Assembly: GCA_016946835.1 (NCBI GenBank)
Contig: JACVTC010000036.1
Coordinates: forward strand, 157,501 to 221,500
DNA: 64,000 bases
From: Neocallimastix lanati (nom. inval.)
Taxonomy: Eukaryota; Neocallimastigomycota; Neocallimastigomycetes; Neocallimastigales; Neocallimastigaceae
Reading direction: 5' to 3'
Positions 15,251 through 27,721 of this stretch are shown here, in pieces; the stretch's first letter is position 1; every line of letters starts with the position of its first letter. The translations under genes and the position numbers were made by a program. The notes under the pieces were generated by a model that saw only the letters and a list, made by a program, of their open reading frames with translations, was not told where the DNA came from and searched no databases.

Positions 15251-17565
15251 TCTTCTTATATATAAAAAAAAATTAATAAAGTATTAAAACATAAAATCAT
15301 TTAATTTGTAATTTGTATGTGCTTACATTAATAAAATTTAATAATATTAATTTATATAAAACACTTATTGATTTAATTATATTTTTAATTTTATTATTAG
15401 ATTATGATTATTATTGATTATATAAAAGAATGAACTATATTCATATCTATTTTAATTTGATATTATAATTTTTAATATTACTAATACTTTATAATAATTT
15501 TAAATTATTTAATCATAAAATATTCATTCAATCTATTGAAGATAATATGATTATGGATTTATATATTTATTATATTATTATCATTTCTATTATAATCCAT
15601 TACATTTTTTTTTATTTTTTTTTTTTAATATTAGTTAAATGATATTCCAATTTATCTTTTTAATTTTTTTTTATTACAATAATATTCAAATTTATATTAG
15701 TAATATTTATTACTATTTATTACTATTTATTACTATATAAATTTTATTTAATATTTTAATTAAAATATAAACTTTATTTTTAATATTCTTTTAATAAAAT
15801 TTATTATTTATTATTGTCATTAAAATTATTTAAAAATATTTAAATATATTTAAAATTTATTTATTTTTTATATATATAAATGTTAATATTTATATAAAAT
15901 ATCTATAAAATATCTAATAATATTAAATTTATTTCAAATATTCATTTCTACCTATATGAAGTACATTCAAGTTTTATTTTATATGTCTAATATATATATG
16001 TTCTAAGAACTAGATTTTCTATAATTTATATATTATAATACAGTAAATATATACTAATATGATAATAATAAAACTAAAATCATGTTAAATTATTAATTAT
16101 TATTTTAAACTATTAAAATAATTACTAATATATATAAGACAATAATGAAGATAGTGCTAATTTTTAATTCTTTAATTGATGAAATTATTCCATTTTTATC
16201 AAGTTTCTTGTGAATATATTTAATTATTCTATTAATTCATTACACAATAAAAGCATATTTAATAATTTATAAAATTAATAATAAAAAATAAGATTTATTT
16301 ATATTAAATTTTATTATTTATATATAATAATTACTATTAATATCTATATTTTAATTAACTTCAAAAATAAAAAAAATTACATAATTAGATATTAAATAAG
16401 AAATACATACAAAAATAGTATTTTTAAAATATTTAATATATTGATAAATTGCATTGTTTTATTTTATTTTGATGTTTTTAATTATTTTAATTATTACACA
16501 TCCGATTACAATAAGAAATAGAAAATTTCCATATATTAAAAATTTTTCATCAAAAAGTATAATTATTGGATAAAATTTTTCATTTATTATTATTACATAT
16601 TATGGTATACAATTATTATAAAGAATTATTTTTTGTTCCTTTTGGTTTTTTAAAAAAGGAAAAATTAAAAAAAAAAAAAAAAAAAAAAAAGTATATTTAA
16701 TAACATAAATATTTTTTTATTTATTTTAATACTAAAATTATTTAATAACAAAAATAATTTTATATATTTTAATAATAAAATTATTTTATAATGAAAATAA
16801 TTTATTTATTTTAATAATAAAATTATTTTAATTAATTATCAAAAACAATTATTTTATTATTTATAAATTCTATAATTATTTTATCCTTAATATAATTCTT
16901 TGATAGTTTTTCTATTATTTCTATTTTATATAAAGATATATGAACTTCTATGAATGTTTTGCATGTAACTAATAATTATTGTAGTAGATAAAACTTTTTA
17001 AATTTCTCAACATTTTAATTTACAATATATATACAAAATGATTTTTATACTTTTAAAATAATTAATTATTATCGATAATAAAGTTTAAGGGAGACGGATG
17101 GAATTGATCAATTCAATTATAATTTATTAATATGTTTTGCTATATATTTTATTTTATTATTTATTTATAATGCTAATTCAATAGTTTTATATTTATTATT
17201 TGAAAATAAACCTTTAAAATTTAAAAAAAAAAAAAAAATAGATAAATAATAGTTTTATAATATTTTATAATGTCTCATTTTTTTTTTAATAAATATTTAA
17301 TTATTACATATATGATTACATTATAAATACTAATAACAAATTATTAAATTTATTGTGTAACCAAAAAAAAACTCCAAACTATTAATACCATTATTGGTAA
17401 TAATAATTTTATAGATATTCTTTGTTATAAATAAATATAAAATGAATTTTTTTCTCTTAATAAAATAAATTTATAATAAAAAATAAATAAATAAAAAAGT
17501 GAATAAAATATAAATAAAAAAAATTTTAATAAAAATAAATTAAAAAAAAGGTATATAATACTATA
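15251..17565. other. Intergenic; 5' region of xylanase 1
   Basis: AT-rich, no gene seen up to about 17090. From there to the start codon the sequence is recognisably related to the region upstream of the second xylanase, so the duplicated unit includes at least about 470 bp of 5' flank. Confidence 0.7.
17271..17367 (+). promoter_or_regulatory. Upstream block conserved between the two xylanases
   Basis: Two short identical elements survive in an otherwise diverged, near-pure A/T flank: TGTCTCATTT (17271-17280; 20498-20507 in the other copy) and TTTATTGTGTAACCAAAAA (17349-17367; 20618-20636). They are the least AT-rich parts of the flank and keep their order. The distance from the second element to ATG is about 200 bp here and 400 bp in copy 2. 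They are candidates for inducer- or repressor-binding sites; the role is inferred from conservation only. Confidence 0.4.
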
Positions 17566-18693
17566 ATGAAATTCACTTCTTTATTAACTTTAAGCGCTTC
17601 TGCTACTTTTGCTTTAGCTGATGTAACTTTAAGAGAAGCTGCAAAAGACTTTTTATTTGGTGTTGCTGGTAACACAAATAGATTTAATAATGATACTTAT
17701 ATGGAAGCATTAAGTCAATTTAACTATATGGTTGCTGAAAATGGTTGTAAATTATCTGGCATTCAAGCAGAAGAAGGTGTTTTTGATTTTACCGATTGTG
17801 ATGCTCATTACGAAAAAGCTCTTGAATTAGGAATGAAATTTAGAGGTCACTGTTTAATCTGGCATAATTATCAACCAGAATGGTTTCAAAATTTAAAAGG
17901 TGAAGATTTAAAAAATGCTATTATTAATCATATTACAACCGTTTTAACTCATTATAAAGGAAAAATTGATACATGGGATATTGTAAATGAAGCTCTTGCT
18001 GATGTAGATGCTACTGAAGAAAATCCATTTGTTTTACGTGATTCTTTCCTTTTACAAGAAGTTCCAGATTATATTGATATTGCTTTTAAAACTGCTCGTG
18101 AAATTGATCCAAATCTTAAATTATTCTATAATGAATATTATAATGAAGGCGGACCACATTATAATTGGTTTGGTCAAAATCTTAAAAAGTCAAATGCTAC
18201 TTTTAACTTTGCCAAGGATTTATTAGATCGTGGTGTTCCACTTGATGGAGTAGGTCTTCAATATCATATTCAATCTACTAGTTATCCAACCTATGATCAA
18301 GTTATGGAAGTTATGGCTAAATATGCTGAAATTGGACTTGAAGTTCAAATTACAGAAATAGATGTCAGACTTGATGGAAAACTAACTCCTGAACTTTATG
18401 AATTACAAGCTAGACTTTATGCTGAAGCTCTTAAAGCTTGTTTAGATAGTAGTAATTGTACCGCCTTCTTAATTTGGGGAGTTAGTGATTTCGATAGTTG
18501 GATTTCATATGGACACCCCACAATCTTTGATGAAAATTATGCCCCAAAGAGTGCTTATTATTCATTATTAAATGTTTTAAAAGAATATAATAATAGTGAA
18601 AATGATTCAAATGATTCAGATGATGAAATGATTGAAATTGAATCTGATACTGCAGTTGAAGAAAATGAAGACAGTGAAAGCGATAGTAATTAG
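17566..18693 (+). CDS. Secreted GH10 endo-1,4-beta-xylanase, copy 1
   Basis: Intronless, 375 residues. The N-terminus MKFTSLLTLSASATFALA is a signal peptide with likely cleavage before D19. Residues about 25-340 form one GH10 barrel: ENGCK (58-62, the ENxMK-like segment), FRGHCLIWHN (92-101), WDIVNEALAD with acid/base E142, QYH (232-234), QITEIDVRLD with nucleophile E264, and FLIWGVSDFDSW (301-312). It hydrolyses internal beta-1,4 bonds of xylan outside the cell. The last 35 residues are an acidic Asn/Asp/Glu/Ser tail. There is no fungal dockerin, carbohydrate-binding module or linker, so the enzyme should be free rather than cellulosomal. Lack of introns among intron-rich neighbours fits the known bacterial ancestry of many gut-fungal glycosidases, but a tree would be needed. 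The paralogue lies 2.3 kb downstream. Confidence 0.96.
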   Translation: MKFTSLLTLSASATFALADVTLREAAKDFLFGVAGNTNRFNNDTYMEALSQFNYMVAENGCKLSGIQAEEGVFDFTDCDAHYEKALELGMKFRGHCLIWHNYQPEWFQNLKGEDLKNAIINHITTVLTHYKGKIDTWDIVNEALADVDATEENPFVLRDSFLLQEVPDYIDIAFKTAREIDPNLKLFYNEYYNEGGPHYNWFGQNLKKSNATFNFAKDLLDRGVPLDGVGLQYHIQSTSYPTYDQVMEVMAKYAEIGLEVQITEIDVRLDGKLTPELYELQARLYAEALKACLDSSNCTAFLIWGVSDFDSWISYGHPTIFDENYAPKSAYYSLLNVLKEYNNSENDSNDSDDEMIEIESDTAVEENEDSESDSN

Positions 18694-21036
18694 AAGAAAA
18701 GAACAAAAATGTTTTTTTTAAGTATATGAAAAATATATATATATACATAAAGTAATAAAAAAAATGAAAAAAAAAATATATATATATATATATATTAAAA
18801 TTTATACAAATAAAAATTAATATTAAAAAAAAAAAAAAAATAAAATAAAAAAAATAAAAAATAAAATAGTATAACAAAATACATATATATTTTATTATAT
18901 TTAGAATAAACTAATATAGTTAAAATATTATAATAAAGATATTAAAATATAATTTTTATAAAAATAAATAATAAATATTAGTAAAATAAAGTAAAACAAA
19001 TCAAAACAATATAATATAATTTTTGTAAATATAAAATAGTAATTAGTAGTAAAAAAAAAAAAAAAAAAAAATGAAACAAAAACAAAATAAAGCAAAAACG
19101 AAATAAAAACTATTATTTATATACATTTTGTGTTCAATTATTAATTATATATTACAAATATTTGTCAAAATTATGTTGTGTTAAATATTAGTAGAATTGT
19201 ATTAAAAATTTATATTTGGATTGATGATGATATATATAATAATTACTAATTAATATATATTATTAATTTTTGGTTTTAGCCTTAATTTATATATATATAA
19301 TTATTATTATATATCTATTAACATTAAGTTTTTTAATATTAGTACTTATAAATAAATACTATTTATGTAATATTTATATATATTTAATAATGTTTTATTA
19401 TTTAAAAAAAATAATACATTTCTTTGTATATTTCTTATTGTTCATATATTTACATAAATATATTTACATTTATGTAAAATTAAATTTATTTTTATCAAAA
19501 AAGTTTAAATATATATATAATTCTATTTCTATATTTCTTTTATTCCTGAAGTTTAAAATCAAAATATTTCTTAGCACTTTTCTTAAAGTATAATTTCTAA
19601 AATCTTATTTCCTTGTATTTTTTTAAAAATTTGATATTTTTAATTTTGATATTAAAGATAAAAATATAATCATTAAATGTCTCCATCTATATATATAGTT
19701 TTTTTATATTGTATTTTTTGATTCTTTGCCATCTTAAAATTATAATAATAATAATAATAATATAATAATAATAATAATAATATTAATACTAATAATAAAA
19801 TTTCAAAAGAACTATATTTTAATAAAACAGATATTGTTATTTAATATTAACACTAGAAATTTAATGAATTATTACCAACAATTATTATTATTGAATTTTA
19901 TTATTATTATTATTATTATTACTTTATAGTTTATATGTATCTAATTATTGCTATATATATTAATAAGATCTATTTCAAAATTAGTTTATTTAATTATATT
20001 AATTGACTTTGATTTTATTATTTTTAAACAATATAAATTTCATTTAAAAAAAATAATAATAATCAAAAATTATTTTACAATTAATTTAAAAGTTTTTCAT
20101 AATTTTTTTTTTTTATGTAATTAATACATTCTTTTTAAAATTTTTTACTAATAATTATTGTTATTACAATTAAAAAAAATTATAACAATAATAAATAAAT
20201 AAATTAAATAATGCAGAATTTTTATATTATTTAAGGCAATTATTATTGAAATTTTTGTATAATAACAAAGTTAGAAGGGGAGTCCTATTTTATTTCAAAC
20301 TGACAAAATAGATCAACTTCAATTATATTTTATTAATATTTTTAGTTTATATTATTTATTCTATTTATTTTGTGAAATTAATTATTATTATTATTATTTA
20401 TTTATTATTAGATAATTATTATATTAAAAAACGGTTGATCCTTTTGGAAATATAAAAAGACAGATAAACAATAATTTTATTTTATAATATTTTATATTGT
20501 CTCATTTATACATATTTTTTATATATTTTTTATATTGTTATTGCTTTTTTTTTTTTTTTTTTAATAAATATATAAATTATAAATCATAAATAAAAATAAC
20601 AACGGAAAATTATTAATTTTATTGTGTAACCAAAAAGTTCATTTCTATTATCATAATAATTAATTAATATTTAAACTTTCAAAAAAAAAATATTTATCTT
20701 AATTGTAAAATATCCAAGTACCAATAATTTAAAGATTTTCTATGTTACTTTCCAGATAATTGGATGAAAGCTTAATCCTTTTAATATAAGTATATTAATA
20801 TAAATATATTAATATTTAACTAAAAAAAAAATTTTTTTTAATAAAACTTTATTAACAATATATTAATTTATTTTTCTATTAAATTTGAAAAAGTATAAAT
20901 ATCTTGAAAAAGTTTTTTTTTTTTAAATTTCTTCACAAAATATAAAATTAAATAAATAATAAATAAATAAATAAGTAAATAAATAAATATAAAAAAAAAT
21001 TAAAATTAAAATATATAAATAAATAAAAAGATCAGA
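18694..21036. other. Spacer between tandem xylanases
   Basis: AT-rich, no gene. The 3' flank carries TTTATTATATTTAGAATAAA at 18891-18910, also present after copy 2 (22335-22354), which shows that the duplication extended beyond the coding region. From about 20265 the sequence resembles the 5' flank of copy 1. The open frame at 19270-19593 is Ile/Leu/Tyr low complexity and is rejected. Confidence 0.7.
20498..20636 (+). promoter_or_regulatory. Upstream block conserved between the two xylanases (copy 2)
   Basis: Contains the same two short elements as the copy 1 flank (TGTCTCATTT at 20498-20507 and TTTATTGTGTAACCAAAAA at 20618-20636), about 400 bp before the start codon. About 200 bp of unmatched A/T sequence separates the block from the gene compared with copy 1. 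Confidence 0.4.
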
Positions 21037-22164
21037 ATGAAATTCACTTATTTATTAACTTTAAGCGCTTCTGCTACTTTTGCTTTAGCTGATGTAACTT
21101 TAAGAGAAGCTGCAAAAGACTTTTTATTTGGTGTTGCTGGTAACACAAATAGATTTAATAATGATACTTATATGGAAGCATTAAGTCAATTTAACTATAT
21201 GGTTGCTGAAAATGGTTGTAAATTATCTGGCATTCAAGCAGAAGAAGGTGTTTTTGATTTTACCGATTGTGATGCTCATTACGAAAAAGCTCTTGAATTA
21301 GGAATGAAATTTAGAGGTCACTGTTTAATCTGGCATAATTATCAACCAGAATGGTTTCAAAATTTAAAAGGTGATGATTTAAAAAATGCTATTATTAATC
21401 ATATTACAACCGTTTTAACTCATTATAAAGGAAAAATTGATACATGGGATATTGTAAATGAAGCTCTTGCTGATAAAGATGCTACTGAAGAAAATCCATT
21501 TGTTTTACGTAATTCTTTCCTCTTACAAGAAGTTCCAGATTATATTGATATTGCTTTTAAAACTGCTCGTGAAATTGATCCAAATCTTAAATTATTCTAT
21601 AATGAATATTATAATGAAGGCGGACCACATCTTAATAAGAAAGGTGTTCACGTTGAAAAGTCAAATGCTACTTTTAACTTTGCCAAGGATTTATTAGATC
21701 GTGGTGTTCCACTTGATGGAGTAGGTCTTCAATATCATGTTCGTTCAACTGGTTATCCAACCTATGATCAAGTTATGGAAGTTATGGCTAAATATGCTGA
21801 AATTGGACTTGAAGTTCAAATTACAGAAATAGATGTCAGACTTGATGAAGAACCAACTCCTGAACTCTATGAATTACAAGCTAGACTTTATGCTGAAGCT
21901 CTTAAAGCTTGTTTAGATAGTAGTAATTGTACCGCCTTCTTAATTTGGGGAGTTAGTGATTTCGATAGTTGGATTACTGATGGTTATGCCACTATCTTTG
22001 ATGAAAATTATGCCCCAAAGAGTGCTTATTATTCATTATTAAATGTTTTAAAAGAATATAATAATAGTGAAAATGATTCAAATGATTCAGATGATGAAAT
22101 GATTGAAATTGAATCTGATACTGCAGTTGAAGAAAATGAAGACAGTGAAATCGATAATAATTAA
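21037..22164 (+). CDS. Secreted GH10 endo-1,4-beta-xylanase, copy 2
   Basis: Intronless, 375 residues, 352 identical to copy 1 by my count (about 94%). The same signal peptide, acid/base E142 and nucleophile E264 and the same acidic C-terminal tail are present. Of 23 substitutions, 17 fall in four clusters: 199-207, 235-239, 271-273 and 314-318. Each follows a core strand motif (LKLFYNEYYN, GVGLQYH, QITEID, LIWGVSDFDSW), which in GH10 barrels means loops 5 to 8 on the catalytic face. The rest of the gene, synonymous sites included, is nearly unchanged. Catalysis should be retained; substrate preference may differ. No dockerin or binding module is present. Confidence 0.96.
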   Translation: MKFTYLLTLSASATFALADVTLREAAKDFLFGVAGNTNRFNNDTYMEALSQFNYMVAENGCKLSGIQAEEGVFDFTDCDAHYEKALELGMKFRGHCLIWHNYQPEWFQNLKGDDLKNAIINHITTVLTHYKGKIDTWDIVNEALADKDATEENPFVLRNSFLLQEVPDYIDIAFKTAREIDPNLKLFYNEYYNEGGPHLNKKGVHVEKSNATFNFAKDLLDRGVPLDGVGLQYHVRSTGYPTYDQVMEVMAKYAEIGLEVQITEIDVRLDEEPTPELYELQARLYAEALKACLDSSNCTAFLIWGVSDFDSWITDGYATIFDENYAPKSAYYSLLNVLKEYNNSENDSNDSDDEMIEIESDTAVEENEDSEIDNN

Positions 22165-23021
22165 AAATATATATATATATATATATATAAATTTTTTTAA
22201 AATAAATAAAAACAAACACTATAGCGAAAAAAAACAAGTAAATTACTGAAAAAAATATTAAATAAAAATAAAAATAAAAAATAACAAAAAAAAATAAAAA
22301 TGTAAAAAATATAAATAAATAAATAAATAAATAATTTATTATATTTAGAATAAACTATATATAATTAAAAATTGTAATAAAACTTATTAGAATATATAAT
22401 TTTAGTTTAAATAAAATAAAATAAATAAATAAAAAAAAAAAAAAAAAATTGTATACGTTTAATGAAGTATTGTAACTATTTAAACAAAAATGGTACGTTA
22501 TACTCATTACTAGTAATCACATGATTAAATTAAAAATGTACAAAAAAAAAATAAGAAATATTAATTATTAATTGTTGGTCTCAATGCTTTGATTTTGGTT
22601 TTGGCTTTATTTTAATATTAAATTTTTTTAATAATCAAAATATATTGTAATAAAAAAAGTATATATATGGATATTTCTTGTTATATATAAAAAACTAAAA
22701 CATATATATATATGTATAATTAATTTAAATATCAAAGAAAGAAAAATAATATAATGGATATATATTTATAACTATATTATTTGAATTATTATTAATAGAA
22801 AGATGATTAATTTTGATTGTAAATAAATAAAAAATTTAAGATTTATAATATGTAAATGATTTTTCCCTTGTAATTATTTAATTTATATAATAGATAGAAT
22901 AAATATAATAAAAAAAATATAATAACGAAATAAACATGGTATATGATTTTTTACAATTTTATTTATTAAAGATAATAAAAAAATAAAATTGTATAATTCT
23001 AAATTTATTATGTATGAAAAT

Positions 23022-23059
<38 letters not shown>

Positions 23060-24376
23060 TATATATATAGTTTATATAATAAAAATTAGTCTTTATACTT
23101 AATTTTTAAAATTGAAACAATAATAGATTATACTAACAACCGCATTCATTAAAAATTTTTATATTAATTTATTTTAAACCTTTTTTTTTTTAAAAAAAAA
23201 ATTACTTTAACAATTTAGAATAAAAATAAACATTTAAAAGCATTATATACATTAATACATTAATAAAATATAAAACAAGAATAAAATATATAATTAAAAT
23301 TAAAAAAATAATAAATTAAGAAAAATTGTGTATTCAATTAAAAAAAAAAGTTTTTTTTTATTTTATTTTACAGATGGAGATTTAAATCCTTTGTATAAAT
23401 ATATATTCTTTTTAAATTATAAATTGGTTGTAATTCCATAAATTATTAACTATATAACTATATCAATAGTTCTAAAAAAAAAAATTATCATTTTCTTTTA
23501 GTTATTATTAAAAAGTATTATAGTACATTAAAAAAAAATTATCATTTTCTTTTATTAATTATTAAAAAATATTATAGTTCATTAAATTTTAAAAATATTG
23601 GTCATTCCAAACGCATATTAATAAAAGCTTATTAATTAATAATTTTATATAAAATAGTTATTTTTAGAATTATATTATATTTTTTTTTATTATAATGTAA
23701 TAATATTTATCTGAATAAAAGTCATGATAATGATAAAACAAAAATTATAATATATAATAAAATTATAATTTATAAAAAAAATAAAAATAAAACGAACCAA
23801 AAAAGTATTAAAAAAAAAAAATCTAAATATACAAAAAGCGATATTTGTATAATGATCAACAAAATATGAATTATGATTTTTCACTTTTTTATATATTTGA
23901 ATAAGATTAAATAATAGATTTTTTTTCTTTTATTAAGTTTTATTTTATTTTATTTTATTTTATTATATTTTTTTTTTTTTATATTTTTTTTGTATTTACT
24001 AAATGTAAAGTATAATGTGAATAAAACTAAATATTTAAATATATATATATTTCTATAAGCATACAATAAAAAAAAATTCTCCATTACTTAATAATTTATA
24101 TTTATAATTGTAATATAATAATATAATACAATAATACATTATATTAATTATTAAAATTTATAAACATTAAATTTTATATATATATATACTTCTTTAATTA
24201 TATATAATAATATATATATTAATAATTTAATTAATCATTAATATTTAAGAAATTAAAAATAGTATATTGATAATATATAAATTACTGTGATATTTTAAAA
24301 TTTAAAAATCTAAAATTATTATTAAATATAGTTTATTATATTATAAATATATATAATATTGATTTACCATCAAAAC

Positions 24377-24407
<31 letters not shown>

Positions 24408-25342
24408 AGCTTTAGTAAAATTTTCTTTATATATTAAAACAAAAAATAAAAAAAAAAAAAAAAAAAAAGGATTTCTATATTTTTTAATAGAAAATTAAAA
24501 CTAAAAAATAAAATTAAAAAGTAAATATTCTTTATATTAGCAATAAGGATGATATATAATATAATTTGAAATAGTAATGAGAGTAAAAACTATTAAAAAC
24601 GTTTAATATATGGAAATATTAATTATTGGAATATAAATATTTTAATTTAGAGAAGAAATGTTTGATAAAAAATATATTAATAAAAGAATAGAGAAATATA
24701 TATTCTTCTGAGCATTCATAAATTTAAAATATATATATATATATTTAAATAGAATTAAATTCAAAAAAACAAAAAAAAAAAAAAAAACAAAAAAAAAAAA
24801 AAAAAAAAATAATAATAATAATCATACTGAAAATCAATTACTGAAATAACAATTTATAGTGAAATTTGAATTAGGGATTTCAAAAAAATTTTAAAAATTT
24901 TAAAAAATAGACATTTTAAAATTAAAAGAAATTAATCAATAATATTTCAAAAAAATAAAGTAAATAGTATTAATATTTTCAATAATATATATATAAATAT
25001 ATTTTATTTAAAAAGGAGAAAACATGTTTTTAACAATATCTTATAAATATTCTTTATACCAAAATTTCATATTTTATATATTTTATTATTCTTTAAATTC
25101 AGATATATATATGATATTGATGTTAATTAATATTTTTTTTCTTTTTTAATATTGTCTATTTAATATTAATTTATTCAAGCAAATTTTTTTTATTCTATCC
25201 ATCATTAAAATAATACGAATATTATATAAATTATTACGTTGTTTTCAATAACAAATAAACTAAAATAAAAAAACAAAATAAAAAGTAATTCATAAAAGCT
25301 TTTATAATAAAAAAAGCATTCAAAAGAAAAAACAATAAAAAA
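22165..25342. other. Intergenic DNA
   Basis: No gene seen. Near-pure A/T with poly-A runs (for example 23022-23056, 24379-24407 and 24773-24809). An approximate 55-bp tandem duplication lies at 23474-23584. The first 200 bp keep similarity to the 3' flank of xylanase copy 1. The open frame 23690-23884 is low complexity. Confidence 0.7.
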
Positions 25343-27400
25343 ATGGCTACAGAAAATGCACCAAATAAAGTCGATGAAAATATAAATAGATCTACAAAGT
25401 ATAAAAAGGGAACATATACTATTATAATTAAAATTGGTACCTCTTCTATTTGTGATGAACATAATTATTTCCCAAAATTAGCAAATCTTTCCATGCTTGT
25501 TGAATCTATTATAGAATTAAAAAAATTAGGACATAGACCTGTCCTTGTGTCTAGTGGTGCTGTTGGTACAGGTTTAAGAAGATTAAATTTTAAACAGAAA
25601 CCAACAAAGTCAAGAGCTAAAGTACAGGTATAAAAAAAAATTAAATAATAGTAATATAGCCTAATCCATTATATATAAAAAAAAAAGATTTTCTTTAATT
25701 TATTTACCAATCATAATTTAATAAATCTCGCTTATTATTATTAATTAATTAATTAATTAATTCTTATTATTCATTATAAAAAAATATGTTTTTCATTTAA
25801 ATATAATAAAAAGGCTATTGCTGCTGTTGGACAAGGAAGACTTATGAGTAAATATGATACACTTTTCTCAAATTTTAATCAACCTATAGCACAAGTTTTA
25901 TTATCAAGATCTGATTTAACTGAAGTAATAATTAATTATAATAAAAAAAAAATAATAAATAAATAAATAATATTTAAACTAAATAATAATTTTTTTTTTT
26001 TTTTTTTTGTATATTAATATATATTTTATATATAATTATGTTTTTTTTTTTTTTTTTTTTTTTCGTTTAAAAAAATGAAATAATAAAAATATTGGTAGAG
26101 GTTTCAATATATTAACGCATGTAATACATTTAATGAATTATTAAATATGGGAGTAATTCCAATTGTTAATGAAAATGATACAATTTGTAATGAACACTCA
26201 CGTTATGGTGATAATGATACACTTTCAGGTATTACTGCTGGTATTGTAAGTATTAAAAATATATATAAATATAATAATAATAGATAAAATTATATTGTAT
26301 GAATAAATAATAATACTTATTATTGTTTTTTTTTTTTATTATTAATAATCATATTAAATATAGACTAATGCTGATTTTCTTTTCTTATTGACTGATGTTG
26401 ATGCTCTATATACTGATAATCCAAGAATTAATCCAGAGGCCAAACCAATTCGTGTAGTAAAAGATTTAGAAGAATTACATGGTAATAATAATTTATTATT
26501 ATTATTTATATTATTATTAATTTTTCATTTTCATTTTTTTTTCTCTACATCATATTTTTGATAATATTATTAATAATAGAATTAATAATTTATTTAATAT
26601 TTTTATTTAATATTGAACTATACTAATAGAAAATTTAAAAAATTTATTTATTACTTTGTTATTATTATATATATATCTTATATTTTTTTTTTCTCACTCT
26701 CTTTACATACACATTAAATATTATCATCAAATAAATTGAAATATATTAAATAGTTAGTATATCAACACCAGGATCTGCTATTGGTACTGGTGGAATGTCA
26801 ACGAAATTAGTTGCAGCAGATATTGCATCTAATGCTGGATGTACAACAGTAATTATGAATGGTAAATATCCAAATAATATTGTTGATATTATAAAAGAAG
26901 CTTCAGAACGTGAAAGTACCAATAAAGAAATTAATCCAAAAATAGGAACACATTTCTTACCAAATGATGTATTATTAAATGATAGAGAATGGTGGATTCG
27001 TTTTGGTTTAGCACCATTAGGTCAAATTCAAATTAAACCTGAATGTATTAAGCATTTAATTGAACAGAAATTAAAGCATAGAGAATCATCAGAAAAATTA
27101 GACTCTATTTATCCAATAGATGTCGAAGATACACAGGATTATTTCTTCCCAAATCAATGTATTTCATTAACCACTATAATTAAAAATAATGATACCGGTA
27201 AAGATGAAATTGTTGAGGTTGGAAGAGCTTTATCTAATTACACTAGTAGTGAAATACAGTTAATTAAAGGACATGATAGTTGTGATATCATAAAAATTCT
27301 TGGTGAAACAGGTCCAAAAATTAGAAAATCTATTGTATCTAAAGAAAATATTGCATTATCTCTAAATAAAAGATTATTACAATTGTTTGATTTATTTTAA
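25343..27400 (+). CDS. PRO1: Glutamate 5-kinase (gamma-glutamyl kinase) with PUA domain
   Basis: Five exons (25343-25627, 25814-25924, 26099-26245, 26364-26481, 26754-27400) join in frame to 435 residues, close to yeast Pro1. The enzyme phosphorylates L-glutamate, the first step of proline synthesis in the cytosol. The amino-acid-kinase domain shows [60 protein letters not shown] and [19 protein letters not shown]. The C-terminal 100 residues contain [17 protein letters not shown], typical of the PUA domain found in bacterial ProB and yeast Pro1. The partner reductase (ProA/Pro2) is not fused and not in this window. Introns are 79-272 bp with GT-AG borders. All catalytic segments look intact. 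Confidence 0.96.
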
Positions 27401-27690
27401 TAAATAAAACAAAAAAGAAAAAACACACACACATGCAAAAAAAAAAAAAAAAATTAAATTAAATACTAAAATACTAAATTTATAAAAAAAAATTTTTTTT
27501 TTCCTTTAATTACTTTAACGAATAAAATAATCTTACATTTAAATATATATATATATATAATGAAATCAATGATATATCTATATAAAAATATCAATACATC
27601 TTCACAATACCAATAATAAAGAAATATAAATACTACATCAATAATAATATTGAAAAGAACATCATAGTAATTTACATTATAATGATAAAG

Positions 27691-27721
<31 letters not shown>

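Noticed and set aside
19270-19593. 107-codon hydrophobic frame between the xylanases
   Set aside because: Composition is what A/T-rich DNA gives by chance; it has no counterpart near copy 2.
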